Below are positions 57,249 to 64,000 of a stretch of DNA of 64,000 nt, piece after piece (position 1 is the first letter of the stretch; each line of letters begins with the position of its first letter). The DNA comes from Roseobacter cerasinus. Lineage in GTDB: Bacteria > Pseudomonadota > Alphaproteobacteria > Rhodobacterales > Rhodobacteraceae. The position numbers were made by a program, and so were the translations under genes. Under the pieces are notes generated by a model, which saw only the letters and a program-made list of their open reading frames with translations, did not search any database and was not told the DNA's origin. The DNA is taken from NCBI RefSeq assembly GCF_009811755.1, contig NZ_BLIV01000002.1:179001-243000 (forward strand), read 5' to 3'.

Positions 57249-58307
57249 ATGCAAACGCTGGGCGATATTTATCAAAGCATGATCGACACAGGCGCTCTCC
57301 AGCCTGACGATGCTCAATTGACCGTGCTTCCGGAATTTGACCGGATCAGGACCGCGCTTCAAACCCCCGTGAAGAAAAGCCTCTTCCGCAAGGCGCCTGA
57401 GCCACCGAAGGGCCTCTATCTCTGGGGCGGTGTCGGGCGCGGCAAGTCGATGCTGATGGATCTTTTTGTGGATCATCTGGAGGGCATCCCCGCGCGCCGC
57501 GTGCATTTCCATGCCTTCATGCAGGACATCCACAGCGCCATGCATGAGGTGCGCAAGACCGGTGTCGAGGATGCCATCGCTCCGGTGGCCGCCGATGTGG
57601 CCGCCTCGGTGCGACTGCTGGCCTTTGATGAGATGCAGATCACCGACATCACCGACGCGATGATCGTCGGGCGGCTGTTCGAGGCGCTCTTTGCCGATGG
57701 GGTGGTCGTGGTGACCACCTCGAACCGCCTGCCGGATGACCTCTATCTCAATGGGCTGAACCGCGACCTCTTCCTGCCCTTCATCGCACTGATCAAAGAG
57801 AAGATGCAGGTCGTCGAGCTGGCCAGCCCCACGGATTATCGTCAGGATCGGTTGGGCGGGCAGCCGGTTTATTTCACCCCGCTGGGCAGCGAGGCGCGCG
57901 GGGCAATGGATGCGGTTTGGGACGATCTGGCGGGCGGCGGTGGCGATCCGCTGATCCTCAAGGTCAAAGGCCGCGAGGTCACGCTGCCCGCCTTCCGCAA
58001 CGGCGTGGCCCGCGCGGGCTTTCACGATCTTTGCGGCAAACCGCTGGGGCCCGGCGACTATCTGGCGCTGGCCGAGGCGGTGAAGGTGCTGATGCTCGAC
58101 AATATCCCCGCCCTCTCGCGTGACAATTTCAACGAGGCAAAGCGCTTCGTCACGCTGATCGACGCGCTTTATGAAGCCAAGGTGCGTCTGATCTGCTCCG
58201 CCGCCGCCAAGCCCGAAATGCTCTATCTTGAAGGCGAAGGCACCTTTGAGTTTGAGCGCACGGCCTCGCGCCTGCGCGAAATGCAATCGGACGGGTGGGG
58301 CCAGTAG
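57249..58307 (+). CDS. zapE: Cell division ATPase ZapE (AFG1-like)
   Basis: A 352-aa P-loop ATPase. Walker A GGVGRGKS at residues 60-67, Walker B LLAFDEMQITD, and the VTTSNRLPDDLY sensor segment are in the family order. E. coli ZapE affects the Z-ring under stress. Length is normal. The gene is divergent from the MFS gene and followed by a second MFS gene. Confidence 0.92.
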   Translation: MQTLGDIYQSMIDTGALQPDDAQLTVLPEFDRIRTALQTPVKKSLFRKAPEPPKGLYLWGGVGRGKSMLMDLFVDHLEGIPARRVHFHAFMQDIHSAMHEVRKTGVEDAIAPVAADVAASVRLLAFDEMQITDITDAMIVGRLFEALFADGVVVVTTSNRLPDDLYLNGLNRDLFLPFIALIKEKMQVVELASPTDYRQDRLGGQPVYFTPLGSEARGAMDAVWDDLAGGGGDPLILKVKGREVTLPAFRNGVARAGFHDLCGKPLGPGDYLALAEAVKVLMLDNIPALSRDNFNEAKRFVTLIDALYEAKVRLICSAAAKPEMLYLEGEGTFEFERTASRLREMQSDGWGQ

Positions 58308-58358
58308 GCACGCGCGTTTCCGGTTGACCCTGCTCTGCAAACCCTCTCAGGTGGAGCC

Positions 58359-59594
58359 ATGGGCACGCTTGTCAGAAACCGCAACTATGTCCGGCTGGTG
58401 GGCGCCTCGGGGGCGACCAACCTGGCCGATGGGATTGCCAGCGTCGCCTTCCCCTGGCTCGCCACCCTGCTGACGCGCGATCCGTTTCTGATTGGCCTCG
58501 TGGCCTTTGCCGGGCGGCTGCCATGGCTCCTGCTCGCTGTACCCGCAGGCGTCGTGACCGACCGCGCGGACAGGCGGCGGCTGATCGTGCAGGCGGATTG
58601 CTTCCGGCTGGTTCTGGCGCTTGGCGTGGTGGGTCTGATCCTGCTCTTGCCCGACACCTACGCGCCGGAGGCGGCAACCCCGTTCATTCTGGCCCTATCA
58701 ACCCTGGCCTTTCTTCTGGGTTGCGCCGAGGTTGTGCGCGACAACGCGGCGCAAACGCTGATGCCGTCGGTGGTGAACAAGAATGATCTGGAGGCCGCCA
58801 ACGGCCAGCTTTGGAGCGTCGAGATCGTTCTGGGCCAATTCGTCGGGCCACCGCTGGCCGGTGTGCTGATCGCGCTGTCGATCACCTCTCCCTTCCTGTT
58901 GAACTCAGCGGCCTTCGGGCTGGCCGCGCTCATGGTGTGGTTCATCGTCCTGCCGCCCCGCATCGCCCCGCCCAAACGGTCGTGGCGGGTGGAAACGATG
59001 GAAGGGCTGCGCTGGCTCTGGACGCGGCCTGTCCTGCGGCGGCTGGCTCTCTCCCTCGGCGTGATCAACGGGCTGGAAGCGCTCGCCTTTGTGGTTCTGG
59101 TGCTCATTTCGCAGGAGCGTCTGGGGCTCTCGGCCTCGGGCTTTGGCCTACTGCTGGCCGCCGGTGCAGCAGGTGGTGTTCTGGGTGGTCTCCTCTGCCC
59201 TCGCATCGCCTCGCGGATCGGAGCACAGCGAAGCCTGACGGTGGCGCTTGGCTTGATCCCGCTGCCCTTCCTCGTGGTTGGGCTGTCGGGCAATGCCGTC
59301 CTCATTGGCGCTGCGCTGTTTTTCCAGACCTTCGTGGCGGTCTTGTGGAATGTGGTCACCGTGTCCTACCGCCAACGGGCCATCCCCGATGACCTGCTGG
59401 GCCGGGTCAACAGCGTCTATCGGTTTTTCGGTTGGGGCACGATATCACTCGGCGCACTGCTGGGAAGCATGATCGTATCCGCCGCAGAGCCTGTGTTGGG
59501 CCGAGAGGACGCCTTGACCCTACCATTCCTGATCTCAGCGGCTGGCACAGGCGCGCTGTTTCTCTGGGGTGTGACCCGGCTCAGGATCGACTAG
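58359..59594 (+). CDS. MFS transporter (EntS-like)
   Basis: A 411-aa protein with about 12 membrane helices. The sequence VTDRADRRRLIVQADCFRL and VNKNDLEAANGQLWS fit the drug/siderophore exporter branch containing EntS, but no siderophore genes are near. GGTGGAG precedes the ATG at 58359 closely. Confidence 0.87.
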   Translation: MGTLVRNRNYVRLVGASGATNLADGIASVAFPWLATLLTRDPFLIGLVAFAGRLPWLLLAVPAGVVTDRADRRRLIVQADCFRLVLALGVVGLILLLPDTYAPEAATPFILALSTLAFLLGCAEVVRDNAAQTLMPSVVNKNDLEAANGQLWSVEIVLGQFVGPPLAGVLIALSITSPFLLNSAAFGLAALMVWFIVLPPRIAPPKRSWRVETMEGLRWLWTRPVLRRLALSLGVINGLEALAFVVLVLISQERLGLSASGFGLLLAAGAAGGVLGGLLCPRIASRIGAQRSLTVALGLIPLPFLVVGLSGNAVLIGAALFFQTFVAVLWNVVTVSYRQRAIPDDLLGRVNSVYRFFGWGTISLGALLGSMIVSAAEPVLGREDALTLPFLISAAGTGALFLWGVTRLRID

Positions 59595-59629
59595 AGCCGG
59601 GCATAGACATCTTTGGGGACGCGCCAAGC

Positions 59630-60097
59630 TTACCAGCTGTTGTAACCGAGGAACTTGCCGGACATCTCAACCTTCACGCGGTCACCCTTGGGGTGCTCCA
59701 CCCGGGTCACCGACATGTCGAAATCGATGGCTGACATGATGCCGTCGCCAAACTTCTCCTGAATGATCGCCTTCAGTGTCGGGCCATAGACCCCAACGAT
59801 TTCATAAAAGCGATAGATGCAGGGATCGGTCGGCACCGCCTGTTCCCAGATCTTGGTGGGGCTTTCGGCCAGCACCGAGGCGGCCTCTTGTGGCAGACCC
59901 ATGGTGGTGACCATCAGCTCCGCCTTTTCGGGCGGGAAGGCGTTCATGCCCATGACAGCGGAGTGGGTCCAGATCGGGGACATGTCGATTTTTTCAGCGA
60001 TCTCTTCCCATGTCAGCCCCGCCTGTTTCTTGGCAGACAGGATCATCGCAGTGACGTCCTCTTTGGTCATCTCAGTCATGTCTATCGTGTCCTTCAT
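59630..60097 (-). CDS. cynS: Cyanate hydratase (cyanase)
   Basis: A 155-aa enzyme that converts cyanate and bicarbonate to ammonia and carbon dioxide. With the start at 60097 the catalytic residues fall at R96, E99 and S122 (YRFYEIVGVYG, KFGDGIMSAIDF), exactly the E. coli numbering, which supports that start; a later in-frame ATG would remove six residues. An N-terminal helical domain and C-terminal dimer domain are both present. It is the last gene of the transport operon. Confidence 0.95.
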   Translation of the reverse strand: MKDTIDMTEMTKEDVTAMILSAKKQAGLTWEEIAEKIDMSPIWTHSAVMGMNAFPPEKAELMVTTMGLPQEAASVLAESPTKIWEQAVPTDPCIYRFYEIVGVYGPTLKAIIQEKFGDGIMSAIDFDMSVTRVEHPKGDRVKVEMSGKFLGYNSW

Positions 60098-60098
60098 C

Positions 60099-60578
60099 TT
60101 ACAATCCTAACTCTGTCAATCCGAGGTGGTCGTCGGGCCGGGGCGTCCCCTCCGGCCAATGAAACAGGCGGTCTTCCTCCGCGATGGGCACATCGTTGAT
60201 CGAGGCGTGGCGCACGGCCATATAGCCAAGATCATCGAACTCCCAGTTTTCATTGCCATGGGCGCGGTACCACTGGCCCGCCTCGTCGTGCCATTCATAG
60301 CAAAAGCGCACGGCGATCCGGTGGCCCGCATGCGCCCAGATCTCCTTGATCAGGCGATAACCCGTTTCCTTGGCCCATTTGCGGGTAAGGAACGCCTGTA
60401 CTTCCGCGCGCCCGCGCGGAAACTCGGAGCGATTGCGCCAGCGCGTGTCCGGCGTGTAGGCCTGCGCCACCTTCGCGGGGTCGCGCGTGTTCCAGGCATT
60501 TTCGGCCATTCGTACCTTGGCAACCGCCTCCTCATAGGAGAACGGCGGCAGCGGTGGTCGGGGTAGCGTGTCGGTCAT
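60099..60578 (-). CDS. DUF1348/NTF2-like protein
   Basis: A 159-aa protein with an NTF2-like cone fold ([21 protein letters not shown], then [19 protein letters not shown], then [14 protein letters not shown]). Its role is not known. It lies one base upstream of cynS and 4 bases after the ATPase gene, so it is made with the cyanate or nitrate transport system. Confidence 0.84.
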   Translation of the reverse strand: MTDTLPRPPLPPFSYEEAVAKVRMAENAWNTRDPAKVAQAYTPDTRWRNRSEFPRGRAEVQAFLTRKWAKETGYRLIKEIWAHAGHRIAVRFCYEWHDEAGQWYRAHGNENWEFDDLGYMAVRHASINDVPIAEEDRLFHWPEGTPRPDDHLGLTELGL

Positions 60579-60582
60579 GGCC

Positions 60583-61491
60583 TCATCCCTCTACCGCGCG
60601 CAGGACCGGCTTGGCGGGCTCGGGGTCCTCGGTCTCGGCGTCGTCCGTTAGATCAATCCGAACCGGTGTGGGCTGCTGGTCGGGTGTTTGGGCCTGACCT
60701 GACAGCTCTGCCGACCGCTGCGCGAGGAAGTGCACCAGGTGGTTGCGGATGGCGTAGTAGTTCGGATGCTCAACAATATCATTGCGCACGCGCGGACGCG
60801 GAATGGTAATCTCCACGCTTTCCGCCACCTGCGCCATCGGCCCGTTGGTCATCAGCAAGATACGGTCGGCCAGCAGGATGGCCTCGTCGATGTCGTGTGT
60901 TATCATGAAGACCGTCTGGTCCGTATCGCTCCACACCTTGATCAACTCGTCCTGAATGGTGCCGCGGGTCAGCGCATCGAGCGCGCCAAAGGGTTCATCC
61001 AGCAGCAAGAGCTTGGGCTCATTGGCAAACGCACGCGCGATCGAGACCCGCTGGCGCATGCCGCCCGAGAGCTGGCTGGGCTTGCGGTGGATCGCGTCGC
61101 CGGTCAGGCCAACTTTGGCGAGGAAGGCCGTCGAATGCTCGATGACCTTCTCTTTGCTCCAATTGGGAAACCGCGCCGACACGCCAAAGGTCACATTCTT
61201 CAGCGCAGTCAGCCAGGGCAGCAGCGAGTAGTTCTGGAACACCACACCCCGGTCGAGGCTGGGGCCAGACACATGCTGCCCATCCATCTTCACAACACCG
61301 CTTGTGGGCTCGGCCAGCCCCGCCAGAATGTTCATGATCGTGGATTTGCCACAGCCCGAATGGCCGAGGATACAGACAAACTCGCCCTTCTCGATGCCAA
61401 AACTGGCGTTTTCGAAGACGGTGAACTCGCCGCCTTGACCATCGGGATAGCGCTGAGTCAGTTGCTCGATACTCAGAAAGGATTTTGCCAC
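60583..61491 (-). CDS. ABC transporter ATP-binding protein (nitrate/cyanate type)
   Basis: A 302-aa ATPase of the NrtD/TauB/SsuB group. Walker [10 protein letters not shown] at 43-51, signature LSGGMRQRV, Walker [13 protein letters not shown] and the switch histidine in MITHDIDEA. The C-terminal tail of about 40 residues is Pro/Thr/Asp-rich. Nine bases separate it from the permease gene. Confidence 0.92.
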   Translation of the reverse strand: MAKSFLSIEQLTQRYPDGQGGEFTVFENASFGIEKGEFVCILGHSGCGKSTIMNILAGLAEPTSGVVKMDGQHVSGPSLDRGVVFQNYSLLPWLTALKNVTFGVSARFPNWSKEKVIEHSTAFLAKVGLTGDAIHRKPSQLSGGMRQRVSIARAFANEPKLLLLDEPFGALDALTRGTIQDELIKVWSDTDQTVFMITHDIDEAILLADRILLMTNGPMAQVAESVEITIPRPRVRNDIVEHPNYYAIRNHLVHFLAQRSAELSGQAQTPDQQPTPVRIDLTDDAETEDPEPAKPVLRAVEG

Positions 61492-61500
61492 GAAAAGCTC

Positions 61501-62334
61501 CTATTCCGTGTAGGCGACGGTGCGCTGCAGCAGGCCAAACATGGAGTCCAGCAGCATGCCCACGACGCCGATCATGAGGATGGAAAAGATGACGGAGGTG
61601 AGGTCGAGATTGTTCCACTCGTTCCAGACATAGTAGCCGATGCCTGTGCCGCCCACGAGCATCTCGGCCGCGACGATCACCAGCCAGGCGATCCCGATGG
61701 AGATGCGCATGCCCGTGACGATGGTGGGAGCCGCCGCAGGCAGGATCACGGTGAAGGCCGTCTTCAGCGCGCTTAGCTCATGAGTCCGCGCCACATTCAC
61801 CCAGTCCTCGCGCACCCCGGCCACGCCAAAGGCGGTATTGATCAGCATGGGCCAGATCGAGCAGATGAAGATCACGAAGATCGCGCTCATCTCACTGTCT
61901 TGAATGACGAAGAGCGCAAGTGGCATCCACGCCAGCGGCGAGATCGGCCGCAGCACCTGGATGAATGGATTGAGCGCTTTGTAAGCGACCGAGGACATCC
62001 CGATCAGGAACCCCAGCGGGATGGCGATGGCCGCCGCGAGCGCGTAGCCCGTCAGCACCCGGTAGATCGAATAGCCGATCTGAATGCCGATGCCCTTGTC
62101 ATTGGGGCCTGCGTCATAGAACGGGTTCGACAGCTGCTCCCACGCCTTGCCCAGCACCTGGCTGGGCGGCGGCACACCGGCCTTGGGCTGGCCACCACCG
62201 GTGAGCAACTCGTATTCGGTCAGTTCACCCACCGCCTTTTGTGCCGGGATTGACGCCTCCCAAATCAGGCAGCCCACGACCAGGATCAGGATCGAGAGCA
62301 GGGCTGCCTTGCGGTTTTCAGAGAGCGCCTTCAT
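61501..62334 (-). CDS. ABC transporter permease (nitrate/cyanate type)
   Basis: A 277-aa BPD-type permease with six membrane helices and the EAA loop (VNVARTHELSALKTAF). It resembles NrtB and the cyanate permease CynB. It starts on the last base of the solute-binding-protein stop, so the two are coupled. Confidence 0.92.
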   Translation of the reverse strand: MKALSENRKAALLSILILVVGCLIWEASIPAQKAVGELTEYELLTGGGQPKAGVPPPSQVLGKAWEQLSNPFYDAGPNDKGIGIQIGYSIYRVLTGYALAAAIAIPLGFLIGMSSVAYKALNPFIQVLRPISPLAWMPLALFVIQDSEMSAIFVIFICSIWPMLINTAFGVAGVREDWVNVARTHELSALKTAFTVILPAAAPTIVTGMRISIGIAWLVIVAAEMLVGGTGIGYYVWNEWNNLDLTSVIFSILMIGVVGMLLDSMFGLLQRTVAYTE

Positions 62335-63728
62335 CAGCCCGCCTTGATCGCGAAGCTGTCGATGTAGGCTTCCGGTTCCGCCGGATCGAAGGTCTTGCCC
62401 ATGATCGTATGCGATTTGTAGGTGATGTCCGGCGCGTCATAACCCAGATCGGTCATGACCTTCTTGGCATCCGACGCGAGGTAGACCTGTTCGGCCACCG
62501 CCTTGTAATCGACGTCCCCCTCAATATAGCCCCAACGCTTCATCTGCGTGAGGATCCACACGCCCATGGAGTGCCAGGGGAACGGGTCAAAGTCGATCCG
62601 GTCCGGCACACGCTGCACTTCGCCAAGGCCATCCGCATAGGTGCCGGTCAGCACCTGCTGCACCACCGTGACCGGCTGGTTGAGGTAGTTGGTGGGTGAA
62701 ATCGCCTCCGCAATCTCGACCCTGTTGTCCGGGTTCGAGGCGTATTGCGTCGCATCGATGATCGACTTCAAGAGCGCGCCATAGGTGTTGGGCAGCTCCT
62801 GCGCAAAGCTCAAGGGAGCAGCAAAGGCGCAGCACGGATGCCCTTCCCAGATCTCCTTGGTCAGGATGTGGATGAAACCGATGCCCTCGAAAACCGCGCG
62901 CTGATTGAACGGGTCGGGCGAGAGGTAGCCGTCGAGGTTCCCAGCCCGCAGGTTCGCGACCATTTCGGGCGGCGGCACCACGCGGATCTGGATGTCCTTG
63001 TCGGGGTCGAGCCCGAACTCCGCCACGTAGTAACGCAGCAGGAAGTTGTGCATGGAATATTCAAACGGCACCCCGAAGGTGAAGCCCTTCCACTGCTTCG
63101 GGTCGCGCTTGTCGAGGTGTTCGTTCGACAGCACGATCGCCTGCCCGTTGATATTCTCGACGGCGGGCATGATGTACGGCTCCGCCACCGAGCCCGCCCC
63201 CAACGTCATCGCCAGCGGCATGGGTGTCAGCATGTGGCTGGCGTCATACTCGCCCGACAGCGATTTGTCGCGCGCCACGGCCCAACCGGCCGTCTTGATC
63301 ACCTGTGCATTCAACCCATAGCGCTCATAGAACCCGAGCGGTTGCGCCATGATGATCGGCGTCGCACAGGTGATTGGCACAAAACCGATGTTGAGGTCGG
63401 TCTTCTCGGGCGGGCCGAGGTTGTCGAGGATCGCCGCCTTCGCCTGCTCCAGCGGGAACACCGAGGCCAGCGCCGCCGCTGCCGTGGCCCCACCGATCAT
63501 CCCCATGAAGGACCGACGCCCGATGTCGCTCTGGCCAAAGACGGAGCGAACAATCGCGCTTTCCACTGCGCGATCCATCATCTGTTCAGAGGACATCTGA
63601 TGCGGCTCGATATGGTCATGATCGTGTCCGTGACCGGAAAGACAGCCCTCACAGCCGCAATCCGCGCCATGCCTCAGATCGGTCTTTTCCGAAAACGGAT
63701 TGCCTAGGCTTTTGATTGTCATGTCCAT
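62334..63728 (-). CDS. ABC transporter solute-binding protein, CmpA/NrtA family, with Tat-like signal
   Basis: A 464-aa periplasmic binding protein of the CmpA/NrtA type (IGFVPITCATPIIMAQPLG, then FNQRAVFEGIGFIHILT). A twin-arginine signal GRRSFMGMIGGATAAAALA starts at residues 70-72. It is preceded by an unusual 70-residue leader containing CGCEGC (C24, C26, C29) and GHGHDHDH. The ligand is probably nitrate, nitrite or cyanate, and the cyanase in the operon favours cyanate. AGGAG precedes the ATG. Confidence 0.9.
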   Translation of the reverse strand: MDMTIKSLGNPFSEKTDLRHGADCGCEGCLSGHGHDHDHIEPHQMSSEQMMDRAVESAIVRSVFGQSDIGRRSFMGMIGGATAAAALASVFPLEQAKAAILDNLGPPEKTDLNIGFVPITCATPIIMAQPLGFYERYGLNAQVIKTAGWAVARDKSLSGEYDASHMLTPMPLAMTLGAGSVAEPYIMPAVENINGQAIVLSNEHLDKRDPKQWKGFTFGVPFEYSMHNFLLRYYVAEFGLDPDKDIQIRVVPPPEMVANLRAGNLDGYLSPDPFNQRAVFEGIGFIHILTKEIWEGHPCCAFAAPLSFAQELPNTYGALLKSIIDATQYASNPDNRVEIAEAISPTNYLNQPVTVVQQVLTGTYADGLGEVQRVPDRIDFDPFPWHSMGVWILTQMKRWGYIEGDVDYKAVAEQVYLASDAKKVMTDLGYDAPDITYKSHTIMGKTFDPAEPEAYIDSFAIKAG

Positions 63729-63824
63729 CTCCTGTCAGCGTTTAGAGAACTGTCCCATGGGCTTGCGCCGGGGAAAACGCGGTCTGAGACCTGCCTGAAA
63801 ACCGTCACCGCACTGAATTTGCTG

Positions 63825-64000
63825 ATGAATTTCTGTGCGTTTCTCACGAATTTTCGTAAATTACGATTTTTCGTGATTGCGCATAGGCGGGAAGCTGCAA
63901 ATCTGATTGCGATGCTGGATTTGCTTGATTCCGACCGGTTGGTCTCACACCAACCCCTGCCGACGCTGCTGCTGAGCACGCAGGACGACCGCGTCTTGTC
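63825..64000 (+). CDS. Partial open frame at the window edge
   Basis: From the ATG at 63825 a frame stays open to the end of the window (58 codons; 30 codons from the ATG at 63912, MLDLLDSDRLVSHQPLPTL). I do not recognise it. The ATG at 63912 is more likely the real start because the palindrome at 63845-63875 would otherwise lie inside the gene. It is divergent from the cyanate/nitrate operon and could encode its regulator; that is inference only. Confidence 0.3.
   Translation, partial: MNFCAFLTNFRKLRFFVIAHRREAANLIAMLDLLDSDRLVSHQPLPTLLLSTQDDRVL
63845..63875. promoter_or_regulatory. 31-bp nested palindrome upstream of the cyanate/nitrate operon
   Basis: CACGAA (63845-63850) and TTCGTG (63870-63875) enclose TCGTAAATTACGA (63854-63866, perfectly symmetrical around 63860 apart from the central base). 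Twelve of 15 pairs match. It is 117-147 bases before the solute-binding-protein start and in front of the divergent open frame, the usual place for an operator. Confidence 0.65.

Overview
This window is a stretch of alphaproteobacterial chromosome, most consistent with a marine Rhodobacterales of the Roseobacter group. The reasons are the high G+C, gene-dense layout with many 1-14 base overlaps, the CcrM GANTC methyltransferase, a CenR-like response regulator, MbfA behind a textbook Irr/ICE iron box, an AlkB alkane hydroxylase of the roseobacter type, DUF2125/DUF4170/DUF2794/DUF3576 family proteins, and the lolA-ftsK-aminotransferase-amidase-ubiH gene order. The genus cannot be settled from the sequence alone. 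I see no rRNA, tRNA, CRISPR array, insertion sequence, integrase or prophage. No gap between genes exceeds 300 bases.

Layout. 0-10 kb (mostly minus strand): lipoprotein carrier LolA, FtsK, an aminotransferase, an amidase, UbiH, Trm112-like, Lon-substrate-binding-domain, thioredoxin-TPR and exonuclease III genes. 10-13.5 kb: a CenR-like regulator followed by a possible small RNA with its own terminator, then ribA, an L,D-transpeptidase and a YggS-type PLP protein. 13.5-19.5 kb: porin, DUF3576 lipoprotein, then leuS-lptE-holA. 19.6-25 kb: Gfa-type, GST, HI0933-type flavoprotein, MscS, HNH, crotonase-fold and SDR genes. 25-33 kb: DUF2125, pmbA/tldE, a CysQ-like phosphatase, DUF4170, a degenerate Kdo-transferase-like protein and lpxK, then CaiB/BaiF, DsbA-like and DciA-like genes on the minus strand. 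34-39 kb: mutY, alkB, a stand-alone receiver protein, ccrM and rnhB. 39-43 kb: a small secreted protein overlapping a membrane-anchored winged-helix protein, then bluB, an HpaI-type aldolase and asd.

43-50 kb is more accessory. It holds a TTG-start membrane protein, a PPOX-family protein and a probable operon of a 67-aa protein, an SbtA-like bicarbonate permease, an SbtB-like P-II protein and a ribbon-helix-helix protein. An Hpt-like protein, an M17 aminopeptidase and an NlpC/P60 hydrolase follow. 50-56 kb: TetR and mbfA are divergent across a region with two palindromes, followed by AEC transporter, fghA, YaiI-like, HAD and ornithine-cyclodeaminase-family genes. 56-64 kb: two MFS transporters, zapE, and a minus-strand cyanate/nitrate operon (solute-binding protein, permease, ATPase, DUF1348-like protein, cyanase). 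Upstream of that operon lies a 31-bp nested palindrome and the start of an open frame that runs off the window.

Points most worth a second look: the secreted-protein/membrane winged-helix pair at 39.6-40.6 kb, the possible small RNA at 10.2-10.3 kb, the three clustered GANTC sites in front of ccrM, the sbt operon with its RHH protein and palindrome, the TetR/Irr intergenic region, and the palindrome in front of the cyanate operon.
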